64,000 bases of DNA from positions 639,587 to 703,586 of the forward strand of contig MU006097.1 in NCBI GenBank assembly GCA_010093705.1, given 5' to 3'. The DNA comes from Patellaria atrata CBS 101060. Its lineage: Eukaryota > Ascomycota > Dothideomycetes > Patellariales > Patellariaceae. The position numbers and the translations under genes were made by a program. Of this stretch, positions 38,483 through 48,879 are shown in pieces. The first letter of the stretch is position 1; the number at the start of each line of letters is the position of its first letter. The notes under the pieces are model-generated. The model was not told where the DNA came from, made no database searches, and saw nothing but the letters and a program-made list of their open reading frames with translations.

Positions 38483-39232
38483 CTAAGACCGTCGGCGGAG
38501 CCCAGCCCGTCGAGATTGTCTTGCTTCATCTTTCTGTAAAGAGAACGGCGTTGCGACTTGCTTTTGGGCTAAAGCTTGCTTTACCGAAGCTCTCTTTGTG
38601 CTTGCCTTCTCTACGTCAGTAGTGTTGATCGGTAGAGTCTTCATCGTGGTACCAGGCTTCTTGTCCTCAGCTAGCATCTGGACGAGTGCTTCAATCCTTT
38701 TGGCCCTAGTCTTAGGTGATGCTGTTTGCACCCGCCACAGTACAGAATATCGATCCGTCTTATTTAACCCTTCAAAAAAAGAAGCCGCAGAAGGTTCAGC
38801 TGCAAGAGCAGTAGTAAAATCATCTGGAACAGTTATAGTAGCTGGCCCGGCATAAGCTCGATCCCATCGACCATCAGCTTTTGCGGCATCTACTGCAGCA
38901 ATGCCCGCAGGTCGCATTCGTCCCTCTTCTAGTAATCTTGCGACTGTGTTTACATTTTTCTGTGACCATATACTCTTTGAACGCCGAGGTGTGTATCGTA
39001 CTAACCACCAGTCATTGTCAAATCCGTTGGCACGCCCATCGATCCAACCGAAACATAGAGCGGTTTCTACAGCTTCTGCGGAGGATATAGATGGTATACC
39101 GGAGGCTTTCTTTGCAAGTTTCAGGTAAATTCCAGGCGTTGTAGTATGTTCCTTCTCCAGAAATGTTTCGAATTCCTTTTCTGATGAGAACGGACGGACG
39201 GGCAAGTCGAAGGATGGTAGCTTAGCTGCCAT
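38483..39232 (-). CDS. YdeI/OmdA family protein (bacteriocin-protection-like)
   Basis: Single exon, 249 residues, start ATG 39232. It shows the YdeI/OmpD-associated pattern: FSSEKEFETFLEKEH, GIYLKLAKKASG, ALCFGWIDGRANGFDNDWW, RYTPRRSKSIWSQKNVN, ARLLEEGRMRPAGIAAVDAAK and GRWDRAY, then a C-terminal helical part with VLWRVQTASPKTRAKRIEAL and a basic tail ending RRAGLRRRS. Bacterial relatives are linked to resistance to peptides and bacteriocins; in fungi the function is unknown. The family is common in bacteria and patchy in fungi, which hints at old transfer. Codon use does not stand out by eye. Confidence 0.85.
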   Translation of the reverse strand: MAAKLPSFDLPVRPFSSEKEFETFLEKEHTTTPGIYLKLAKKASGIPSISSAEAVETALCFGWIDGRANGFDNDWWLVRYTPRRSKSIWSQKNVNTVARLLEEGRMRPAGIAAVDAAKADGRWDRAYAGPATITVPDDFTTALAAEPSAASFFEGLNKTDRYSVLWRVQTASPKTRAKRIEALVQMLAEDKKPGTTMKTLPINTTDVEKASTKRASVKQALAQKQVATPFSLQKDEARQSRRAGLRRRS

Positions 39233-40360
39233 TGTAGTGTAGACGGATGTACTGATGACCTGGCTGGAGGCTACAGGGAGCGGATTTTAAGATTTTACGA
39301 GGTTTATGGGATGAAAGTAGCAACACAATCGATTTGATAGTTCTAGTGTACGCGATATGATTCCTCATGGAGTTTGACGCGTTCGAATCTATGTAAGACG
39401 CGAAAATGCTCCCAGGTCCACCAGCTCCACACTCCTGATGACTAATCACATCCGGTTCAAGCTCGAGCTCAAACCCAAACACTCTCCTTTTGTAACATGA
39501 ACAGGTCACTCTTTCGATTTCCTGCACTTGGTCGCACCGAACTAATTTGAATTGCAGGAAGATGCGCACGGTCAGTTCTCGTGTAATGCATAGTACAGAG
39601 TCCAGTGTATCTTCTACGGTAGGTAGGTACTCCATATCAGTAAGTTCTAGGACACACACTAGCAGATGGTTTAATTATGACTGGATGCTTGAAATACTAA
39701 TAAATTTGAAGAACCGGGCTGGGCGTACTTAAAGAGATGGACCAGTACTCTTAAAAATGTTGAACTACAGTATGGAATATGCCTTTTCGACGCCGTACTA
39801 CAAATCCCTTAGGCAAACATGAGTAAGATCCCACAAGGTGGTGAAGATTTCTCTTGATAAACTCTCCTATTCGGAGAAGAAAACGATATTAATCCGATAG
39901 GAGAAAGCTCCCCGCCATATTACATACCTCTTTGCCTGTATTCAAACTATTACCCCTTTTCATCCTTGTGGACAAGATTGGCTGTCTGTGTCTTTTCTTG
40001 TTATCTTAGCTGCTGAGCCTTACATGTTCAGTTTAATCAATAGTTATCTGAACAGCTGAATCCTTGAAATACATTCAAATCCTTGCCGATTTCCTACTTC
40101 TCTAAGGCTCATAAACCTCACATTCGCCTCCAGGGTATCTATTCTAATACGAGTACCAGACTTTACCAACACCATATTCTCGGCATGGGTGGTGGTCCTC
40201 GACAGGTTAACCTCGTGCAAACTCACGTCAGGATCATGCATAACACGAGTTTTGGTAGGGTTATTGGAAGAGTGGATCACAACTTCAACCACTTTGCTGT
40301 TGATGTACCGCCTCCTACTAATCCCGTTAGGAGCCAAACTAACCTGTCGATATGGTGTAG
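39233..40360. other. intergenic region
   Basis: Upstream region of the YdeI-like gene, then sequence that may contain 5' exons of the NLLTNNCQ fragment. I could not join them confidently. Confidence 0.45.
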
Positions 40361-40776
40361 GTAGGAAGTCCTGGCACGATTAGACGCTTCGAACTTGACG
40401 CAGTAAATGGCATGAACAACCTAGGTCTCACTACAGTAGCTATCGAACCTGATGCTTACGCCAATTACTTCGCGAATAAAGCGATAAAGGGTACAACTTC
40501 ATCGACTGATGCCGAGATTAAGGCACGTGGTGAGGAGCCTTGAGTCCATATTTTAGCTTTGATCTTACCTTGTCTTGTTGGGTAGCGAGGAATATCATCG
40601 GCGAGAAACCGGTATTCAATCTGTTGACTAACAATTGTCAAACATTCGCTGTACTCTTGATCAAACGGATACTAGATAATAAGGGCCTTTGGGTGACATT
40701 CAATGCGTGGCAGATGGGCCTTACAAGGAGGTTATTTACCGGAAGTGCTGGTTTCCCGTATTGTTCTTCAAAGTAG
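40361..40776 (+). pseudogene. fragment of a fungal protein with NLLTNNCQ motif
   Basis: Two exons can be joined: about 40361-40529 and 40586-40776, across a 56-nt intron (GTGAGG to GGGTAG). The product contains GTIRRFELDAVNGMNNLGLTTVAI, then IIGEKPVFNLLTNNCQTFAVLLIKRIL, and ends FPYCSSK. The TNNCQ-F block, with its Cys next to Asn/Gln, recurs in fungal proteins of unknown function that look like papain-fold (PPPDE/NlpC-like) enzymes. No start codon or upstream exon carrying a matching His was found, so it may be a partial gene, a remnant, or a gene with 5' exons I missed. Function unknown. Confidence 0.35.
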
Positions 40777-41661
40777 GGTGATAAACCCGGATGGTTTGGG
40801 AGTCGCACCATCAGCTATTAACTTAAAAGGGTGTCAACATCTTATTTTGGATGGGCGTTCCTACCAACTACGCTCGAGACGAGAAGGGGTACAAGAACTG
40901 TCTCTGTTCTAGAGAAAGAAGGCATTTGAGTATATTTTGTAAGGGAGTATGCGTAAAGGAGGTGGCCGTGGTGGCTTAGTACCCAAAGCTGCGCCTCCCT
41001 GGCGGACGTGTCAGTCCCGTTCTCCATTTGTCCTGTTTGTATCATTTGTTCAGTTTGTTCTCATTTAACAAAGATACAACATGAAAATCGCTGAGACGCA
41101 TGAAGTTGGTGAAGTGCCTTTCGTATGACGTTTGAGAAAAGAGGGTACCTTACTTGTGCTGTATAAGGCCTCAGTAGATCCTCTAGCTTTAAGAGTGTAT
41201 CTCTAACTATTTTTATCCTTAGTTAGAGCCAATCCTGTCAGATGCAGCTACGATGATCTACGGTTAAGGTACGGGTTGTTGCAGGGCTGAGGGCAGGATG
41301 ATGGGGCTTGGCCACCGACACAGCTTTCACAACCTTCAAGGGCTCCACCAGCATACGTAACGTCGAAGACACAAGACTTCCAAATACACTTTTGTAAAGA
41401 AACCATAAACCAACTTCTCTCCTTCAACCTCACTTTGACTCCTCTTCCGCTTTCCTATACTTCAAATCTCATCTATATTGTTTTTCCGCCGTCGCAATCT
41501 CCCCCTAGTCATTTGTGAAACACCAATCAAACACACTCGTTGCCCACACTCTCTGCGTAACTGCATACGGGGTGCAGTGTACACCCAACCAGCTGGCGAA
41601 AGACCTAGTCCTCGTCTCCCCTTAACCTTGAAGCTCAACTACATCTCTATATTCCTCCATC
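40777..41661. other. intergenic region upstream of the rhomboid gene
   Basis: No gene seen. The last 250 bases are pyrimidine-rich (CTCCTTCAACC, CTCATCTATATTG), typical of a fungal 5' leader. Confidence 0.55.
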
Positions 41662-43341
41662 ATGGCCGCGAACGACTACTACACCTCCTTCAACCCCAAT
41701 TCTCGAAGAGACGATGCGCCCTTACCTCCAGCTTCAACCTCGCCGCAACGACCGCACGTAGATACGCATTTGGTCCACAATACTATCTCTCCGGTCACAT
41801 CTCCCTTCTCAGACAACACGTATCCAGCAAAACCACAGAACGACTTCCACACTGATTCGTCGTATCACGGGGCTTCGAGTCAATATTCTTCGGCGCCAGA
41901 TCCATTTGCAGATCATAACGCTATCCCGATGCAACACCAAAACATGAAGTATGATCCAAATACTAGCCCTATAGAGGCGGAGGGACAATATCAGAGAGGT
42001 GGTAGACATGGTAGACGGCGTAGTAGGAAGAAGGGTTGGTTCGCAGGAAGAGTACCGTGGATGGTATATATCTTGACAGCAGCCCAAATCGCTGTCTTTA
42101 TAGGCTCTATCATCAAATATGGTAAGATTTTGTTATCACCATTAGACTTTTATATCTCCTCTCTTACGTGTCCGGAAATATGCACACATCTGTGCCCATC
42201 ATAGCAGCATGCTAACACTTTCCCAGCCGTTCTCACCGGGAGACCCATCGCCACAACACCACAATTCAATCCCATGATCGGTCCCTCCACGCCCCTCCTC
42301 ATCAACATGGGTGCACTCTACCAGCCTTGTATGCGCAATACGGAGGGGGTACAGAACTCCTCTATCCCGGTTGGATGGCCATGCCCCGGCGCCAAAACCA
42401 ACGCAACTGAATGCACCCTTTCTGAGCTATGTGGCTTCGGCGGCGTCCCTAACCCGCATCCCAACGGTTCCATTGATGACAAACCCTCCCCGAATCAATG
42501 GTGGCGCTTCATTGTCCCGATTTTCTTGCATTCGGGTTTAATTCACATCACATTCAACATGCTAGTCCAAGTCACCCTCGCCCGGGAAATCGAGCAAAGC
42601 ATCGGCAGCCTCCGCTTCGCCCTCGTCTACTTCGCCTCGGGGATATTCGGCTTCGTCCTCGGCGGCAACTACGCCGGGACCGGCGTCGCCTCGATGGGTG
42701 CCTCCGGCGCCCTCTTCGGCATTATTGCCCTACTCCTCCTCGAGCTCCTCTACAGCTGGCGCGACCGCCCAAAGCCCCTTCGAGACCTCGCCATGCTCGT
42801 CCTCACCATTGTCATAGCCTTCGTCCTCGGCCTCCTCCCCGGCCTCGACAATTTCTCCCACATAGGCGGCTTTCTCATGGGTCTCGTCATCGGCATCTGC
42901 ATCCTGCACTCCCCCAACGCCCTGCGCGAGCGCGCTGGCATGGACGAGCCCCCCTATAATCCCGTCACACCCGGTGGCCGCGTCCCGCAGTTCGCCTCCG
43001 TAAAGGCCTTTGCGAGACAGCCGGTTGGCTTCTTCATAGGACGAAAGCCTTGGTGGTGGGCTTGGTGGCTCGTTAGGGTTGGTGCCTTGGTCGGCGCGCT
43101 CGTCGGCTTCATTGCGCTGTTGCAGAATTTTTACGTCCATAGGAGCGATTGTGATTGGTGTAAGTATCTCAGTTGCATCGTAAGTCTTCCCATCATATTG
43201 TCTGAAGTGAGAGAGATGGTGTTGACTGTATGCTAGCCCGTCAACGATTGGTGCGAGCAGGGTGTCCTGCGCTTCCAGGAGACGCCCTCGAAGAGGGATC
43301 TGTTCGCCGTCGATAGGGCGCGCATGTTGGGCATGTATTAG
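41662..43341 (+). CDS. rhomboid-family intramembrane serine protease
   Basis: Three exons: 41662-42121, 42227-43179, 43237-43341; introns of 105 and 57 nt; 505 residues. A disordered N-terminal cytosolic region (1 to about 125) ends in a basic RHGRRRSRKKGW stretch before the first membrane helix (VPWMVYILTAAQIAVFIGSI). Next comes a luminal loop with Cys residues and NxS/T sites (CMRNTEGVQNSS, GAKTNATECTLSELC). The core has LIHITFN (HxxxN, near residue 260), GASGALFG with the nucleophile Ser near 312, and FSHIGGFLMG with the catalytic His near 363. A C-terminal Cys-rich loop (SDCDWCKYLSCIPVNDWCEQG) is created by the second splice. All active-site residues are present, so it should be active in the secretory pathway. 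Substrates are unknown. Confidence 0.92.
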
Positions 43342-44268
43342 ACTCAGATCCGCCTTATAACACAGAGAGGGGGGGGGGGGTGGTTGGTTATATCAAACAA
43401 CAAGAAAAAAGTCCGAAAAGAGATATGTCTTGGCAGATTTCCCATCCCGCTTCACGACGATAACGGCTTCTTAATTAGCATCATAAAATCATATCATATC
43501 AGCTATCTTCCCGAGCGGGCGTTTTTTGTTCTTTTCCCCATCCTGCCTAAGGTACTTTGCTTCTTTGCTTATTAGCTGGGTTGGAAAAACGGGGTGTGGC
43601 ATGCATACTTCAGAGGCACGCTTTGCACTTGGGCATTTGTAAGCTAAGGGACATCATAAGGGTTTGAGTTCGGAGGAAAACGGAAATGTTATAATCTGAT
43701 GTAATCATATACCCCTCAATGATAGGAGTGAATTTAAATTTCTGTTGAATTCGTACCCCCATGCTGTGCATGGTTTTCCGGTTGTTTCGTCCGTTTCAAA
43801 ACTGGGTAAGAGCTATGAAGAGAGCTTCGACTTGTCTCCGTTGGGTAAAAGCACGAGTGTTTTACAAGTGGAGATTAGTTGTATTCGGCTATCTAACTCA
43901 GTTTAGTTCTAGGAGCAGAGATCGTAAGAGAAAGAGAAGAGTTGGTTCCCATCCAGGAAGTAGGCATTACAAGAAAGAAGAAAATTATATCCCCACCCAA
44001 CAGCAAACCTGACTTCCCGGAAGTGAAGAGAAGAAGAAGATATATTCCCACCCAGCGGAAACTCTGACCTCAGATGAGGTCAAGAAAATGGAAACCGAAA
44101 TATGCACCATGCATTGCCGTTGAATGCACAATATCCGCCATAAAGCACTTGCCGTAAACCATGTCCCAGATAGAATCAAAAGCTTTTTGCAACCTATCTC
44201 AACTCACTGCGTCAGCAATTAGCAATCGAAATTAGGTCGCTGAATGGTCCGCACATCCATACTCCAAC
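43342..44268. other. convergent intergenic region
   Basis: Lies between the 3' ends of the rhomboid and zinc-finger genes. It starts with a G run (43370-43381) and includes a short imperfect duplication (43976-44070). No gene seen. Confidence 0.55.
43976..44070. repeat. imperfect tandem duplication
   Basis: Two copies of about 37 bases, some 58 bases apart. Both begin AGAAGAA and run through TATAT-CCCACCCA to AAAC-CTGAC, with scattered mismatches. Confidence 0.6.
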
Positions 44269-46079
44269 TTAACGAGTGAAAGAGCCAGTGTTGATGTTCT
44301 CCTTTTTCCAGCCCCGACCCACTACCACATCCTTCTTCGGGCCCTTCCAGTCTATCGGCTTCGAGCTCGTGAACTTGTTCCAGGTAACCCTCAAGTCAAG
44401 ATTCCTGATATCATGCTCCGTGATATCAGGCCTGAGCTCTCGTCTGGCAGACAAAAACCCACCGGTGAACTCGTCGATGGCCTGGCCGAAGTTTTTCTTG
44501 TTGGATAGTTCGCAGCGGGCGACCGGGGACTCGCAATGCGAAATAAGAGAAGAGACGCTCTTGAAGAGCTTGAGACAGCAAGGACACCTCCAGTCTTTGA
44601 TTTGATGATTTTCGTTAACGTGAGTTTCTACCGCGTCGGGTTTTCCGAAGTTCGCGCTGGAATGGTGGTCAGTACAGTCTGGATGAGCGGGGAGGGTAAA
44701 TCAGAGAATTAAAGACAGGTATAGCTTACTCGCAGTGTGGATATGGACAACAGTAAGCCTGAAGGAATTCGTTATAGAGGCGCTCAGGGTCGTACTCGGC
44801 GGAAGTGGGATCCCAGAATCGGATTTTGAACATGTTGTCTACTTGAAAAACCTTATTGCGCTCAGCAAGAGCTAGGTCCCAACTTGCTGTAGCAGGTTTA
44901 GCATCAGGAAAGAGCTTCTTTGCAGCTTTTTGAGATCCTCCCCACGCACTCGCCGTAACTTTGGTCGTGGCGTCTGAACACTCTGATTTTTGAGGAGGGG
45001 GCATGCGTGAGACATTGCTCTCAAGACGAACGCCACCGCTTTGCTCCTCAAAACTATACGACACGGTGCGATTGTTAGACGCTCCACTTTGTTGAATAAC
45101 ACGAGTAGAAGGAGAAGGGGTAGAGGAACGGGTTGTAGAACTGCTTAATCTCAAACTGGATATTTCGGAGGCCACGAGAGCAACTCCACCGCTCTGAGAA
45201 CTGACACTGGGAAGAGGTGGCCAACGCTGATGAGTAGCGCTAAGAGGCGGAGAGAGAATCTCAGGTTGCAAAGTGGGATGCTGGTTAAGGTTGACTCCTT
45301 CAATAGGTGTATCGATTGGGAGTTCAACTCCCCCCGTTGTGTCGAAATCTCTAGCCGCATCTGCCCAATCCGGATTGATGATCTTGTCCATACTTTCTGG
45401 CTGCTCGAGAATGCGGTTAATGATGTTCTTGTGCATGAGGTGACCGTAGAACTGTTTCCTGGTGACCGCACCATTCTCGGACCTCAATGGATCGCCCTTC
45501 TGGCATTGATCGAATTCCCAGTGGCGAATAATTGCGGATGCCCGGATGAACTCTTCATTACAGCCTGGGCAGTGGAGACTTTGATTTACAGGATGCTCCT
45601 AGACACTATGTTAGTAGTTCCAAGGCGTAAGATTCTAACAAAACTGAACTCACCCGCTTAATATGCAGATCACGACCGCCAATGGACTTGAAACTTGCAC
45701 CACAAAACTTGCAGCCTCCATGAAACTCGGCATTATGGTGCGTGAAAGCATCATAATCGTCTTCAAACACGAGGTAGCAATGCCGACAATAGTCATGGTC
45801 TTTCTCCATGTGTCTCCTCACCCGATTGCGCGCCTTGGTGCGGTCCTTTAGATCTTTAGGATCCAATGCCCTCTGCTGGAACTGACATCCCTCAAACTTG
45901 CAGACGTAACTTGAGTACTGGGGAATGTCACCTTGCTCTCCCCATTCGTTTGGGTCTGACCTCTTGTATTTGTCTTTCTTCTTCGGCTTCCTCTCTGGTG
46001 CCGAATCACTGTCGGTGTCACTGTACTTTGCCACGTTGGTAGATAATTGTGATCTGGTGTAGATATCTGGATATGCCAT
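44269..46079 (-). CDS. C2H2 zinc-finger protein
   Basis: Three exons, minus strand: 45654-46079, 44730-45598, 44269-44656; introns of 55 and 73 nt with CTAAC and CTGAT branch signals; 560 residues. The start is ATG 46079 (MAYPDIYTRSQLS). The N-terminal third is acidic-basic (DTDSDSAPERKPKKKDKYKR), then come zinc-finger-like units: CKFEGCQFQQ...RRHMEKDH, CRHCYLVFEDDYDAFTHHNAEFH, CKFCGASFKSIGGRDLHIKR and CPGCNEEFIRASAIIRHW. A Ser/Pro/Thr-rich middle follows. Two more units lie near the end: CPYPHCDANF...HVNENH, built across the second splice, and CPCCLKLFKSVSSLISHCE. The pattern fits a fungal family of unknown role. RNA or DNA binding is inferred only from the fingers. Confidence 0.8.
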
Positions 46080-46937
46080 CGTGATCACCGTAGGAGCAGC
46101 TTATGCAGACAAGTGCAAAGAGATTGGGGTATTATGAGGGAATGTTTATGATGATAGAAGGTTGCGCTGATGGAAAAGGTTGATGCTGAAGTTGAGGTTG
46201 AGGTTAAGTGGAGGAATCGAAATGCAGTGGAATTGAGGACAAGAAGGAACCATAGATGGAAGGAGCAGTCAAACGGAGTCACTGGCGTGACTTCCACACC
46301 TCAATAGGACAACTGAGCCAAACAGCAACGAGGCCGAGATCGCATTCTAGACAATCGCATCCCTTGACATAATTAGAAATAAAATGTGAGGTATGTAAAA
46401 AGTGGAAATAAGTCAATAGAGTGCACAGGGAACTTCACTGGTAGATATTTAGTATGCTTTTAGCTACATGCTACCATTCAAGGGGTTTTGAATCTAACGT
46501 AGTAAAACGGCGGAATTGTATGAGAGTAAACTTTTGATTGAGTCCGTTGTAAAAAGAGAGATCTACTATACCAAAGAAAAGGTATCTCATCGTGATCATC
46601 ACCAGCATCCCCATTCCCTACAAATAAAAAAGGCCTCAAAGGACGAATCCGTAGGCTCCTGTACGTGAGCCTGAATACCATACAGGAAGAAAAGATTACT
46701 CCCTCCCAGAAAACTCCACGAAAGAAATGATCCACAGAGACAATCCCAAAGAAACCTCCCAGAAAAATCCCACAAGACATCTCTCCAGAAGATGCACCCA
46801 AAGAAACCTCCCAGGGGAAAAGTGACACAGAAGAACTCCCAGAAGACAAGACCGAAGAACTCCCCAGTAAGAAAACCCACAAGGAAACCCAGCAAAGGAC
46901 AACCAAAGAGACTCCACCAGAGAAAATTCCACACCCC
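46080..46937. other. intergenic region with a repetitive purine-rich patch
   Basis: Upstream region of the zinc-finger gene, then a repetitive patch (46690-46935). No supported gene on the plus strand. Confidence 0.5.
46690..46935. repeat. degenerate short-period repeat, strand-asymmetric
   Basis: Units around CCCAGAAGA recur with a period near 15 bases. CCCAAAGAAACCTCCCAG occurs twice exactly, at 46745 and 46797. The plus strand is A/C/G-rich and very poor in T. A plus-strand frame through it reads as a Lys/Glu/Pro/Thr repeat (for example TEELPEDKTEELPSKKT), but no start or neighbouring exon was found. Confidence 0.6.
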
Positions 46938-47081
46938 CTATTCACTTTCAGAGAAACAACAGAACAACCACTTCCACCACGGTTTGCGGTCGTTAGCCGC
47001 CATCCGAGCCCCGAGGCCGTGCGGATCATTGATTTCCGCCAGGTTGATGGCCTCGGGGCCTTCTTGCATGCGAGGTGCCAT
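46938..47081 (-). CDS. possible 47-residue protein
   Basis: A short minus-strand frame from ATG 47081 reads MAPRMQEGPEAINLAEINDP, continues HGLGARMAANDRKPWWKW and ends LFCCFSESE. The even composition, the WWKWLFCC tail and the contrast with the repetitive DNA beside it make it look like a real small protein, perhaps membrane-anchored through its Trp/Cys-rich end. I do not recognise a family. An upstream in-frame extension exists but looks like leader sequence. Confidence 0.4.
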   Translation of the reverse strand: MAPRMQEGPEAINLAEINDPHGLGARMAANDRKPWWKWLFCCFSESE

Positions 47082-48143
47082 GCTGATGTGTTGTGGCGCT
47101 ACGGCCGGGAAGAGACTGAAAGGAGGCTGTGAGAGAAATGGATTAGCTTGTACAATCCGTACAGTTTCGGATGGAATTGAAGAGGTAGCGGCAGTGAAGT
47201 TATGGGTGAGGCACCGGTACGATCGGGAAAGAGGAAGTATGTGATTCTTGTTTGGTGCGAGACCCGACTTGAGGCAGTGGGATCTGTGCACAACGCGAAC
47301 AGGAGGATTTGGGCCGTACCGGTCAAGAGAGGAAAAATCAACACTTGTAGTTGTATCCCTTGAGCTTCTTGGTAATTCGTCGATTGTGTTTGGATCGATG
47401 GTGCATATGAGCTATCAGAAAGTTCAAAATTCAATGTTGAATGTGCTTGGTTGGGAGAAATAACTGACAGTGGAGGACGTCATTAGAGAGAATTGTTCTC
47501 TCTGAGGGCTATGTGTGAGTGAGAGAGAGGTGAGGTGTAAAGAGGAAGTTGTGCGAGTGTGAGAGAGATTTAAATAGCTGACGCGACTGAGCAGGTGCGT
47601 TTTCGGTTAGCCGCCGGCAGAAGATTTTTGCCACAGCTTGCGTTTGTTGTTGCAACCATCAACGAATAGACCCCTTGGATCAAGTGAAGTTTACTTCACT
47701 GTCTCAAGTGAAGGACTAGGGGCCTTGTGTGAAGCAGTGCGAGTTAACTTACCCCTGGATTTACTCTTCCCCTCATGAAAAAAGAAGCATATTTCCTATT
47801 CAGACTCATGTAGAATGACCGTTTGACTTAAAGAAACCAACGACCTACTGGTATGCGCGGACATGCCTTCCCGGTTGCGGCATTCCTCCCCCACTGTACG
47901 ATCACCCTCAAAGGGAACTTCGACTCTGCAGTATACCATAATCCAAATAGTACAAAGAGCTTTCGAGAGTAGTAGCACTCAGTCGTACAATTAATACAGG
48001 CGTACTTACTTTCCGGACATGGGAAATTTCTAGTGGGCTGAGAGAATGAAGGGAAGTACTATTGCTAATATACGTTGAATTGAAGATAATATAGATACTT
48101 TCTATGCGGCAATCTCCTCCCCTACACATAATATTCATATATC
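47082..48143. other. intergenic region
   Basis: Contains the leader of the small-protein frame (GA repeats near 47515-47560) and the 3' flank of cyanase. No other gene seen. Confidence 0.5.
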
Positions 48144-48879
48144 CTAGAAACGAGTGTATGGCAACCTTTAAATAATTAGTTTCTTTCACAGGGTCGTATA
48201 CAGGAAGTACGCACCATTTTCCCCTGAGCGTAATAACTACCCAATCGCCCTTCTCGTCAGTCTCCTTTTCTACTTTGGTACTGAAGCTGATTGCACTCAT
48301 GATACCATCACCAAATTTCTCATTTAGTACAGCCTTGTAAGCATACCCATAGTTCTGTACAATCTCGTACAGGCGATAGATTAGGGGCTCCTTTGGTGGC
48401 ATATCGAGGGTCCTGCCCCTATCAGGCCAAGCAGACAATTGGTTCTCAAGAACCTCGTGAGGAACATCGAAGAGTTCGGACAAATTCTTGATATCTTCCG
48501 GACTAGCCTTAGCCTGACCGTAGAAAAGGGCGGCAACAGCCACCTCCTCGCGACCTAGTTTTCTGGCGATGTCCTCAAATGTGAGGTTCCTTGCCTTTTT
48601 GGCCTCGAACAGAGTTGGACTAGACTCTGGAAGACGGGGAATAAGTGATTTCTAGCACAGTATTGTCAACCTCCGGGAGGGTAAAAGCGGGGTATGGGGA
48701 ACACATACGTCAAGTGTAGCAATGACTTTTTCCTGCGACATGATAGAAGAGTTTTGGAACTTCCTAAGAAATGGTTGTCTTAAAATGTATGAGCATGGAC
48801 GTAGGAGCCTTGTAGATAATGGTACAAGGGCACGTTGGGTAAGTTTGGTGGAGAGAGCGAAACTTGGTGGGGAAGGCAT
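48144..48879 (-). CDS. cynS: cyanate hydratase (cyanase)
   Basis: Three exons, minus strand: 48709-48879, 48215-48651, 48144-48165. Cyanase converts cyanate plus bicarbonate to ammonia and CO2. The body is unmistakable: [57 protein letters not shown] and [13 protein letters not shown]. The catalytic Arg and Glu (YRLYE) and Ser (MSAIS) are present. The last intron (48166-48214, 49 nt) runs GTGCGT to TTTAAAG. Splicing it yields RGKWLPYTRF and a stop, exactly the family ending, so the unusual AAG acceptor is well supported. Two starts are possible. ATG 48741 ([11 protein letters not shown]) gives the usual 163 residues. ATG 48879 adds 46 residues rich in Arg, Ser and Leu with no Asp or Glu, which looks like a mitochondrial presequence; 209 residues in all. 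The span given uses the upstream start. Confidence 0.92.

Noticed and set aside
42498-42959. Arg/Pro/His-rich plus-strand frame inside the rhomboid gene
   Set aside because: Off-frame reading of the rhomboid exon; biased composition and no splice context.
46599-47029. Long hydrophobic minus-strand frames with many Trp, Phe, Gly and Leu
   Set aside because: They are the reverse reading of the purine-rich repeat; the composition comes from the repeat, not from a membrane protein.
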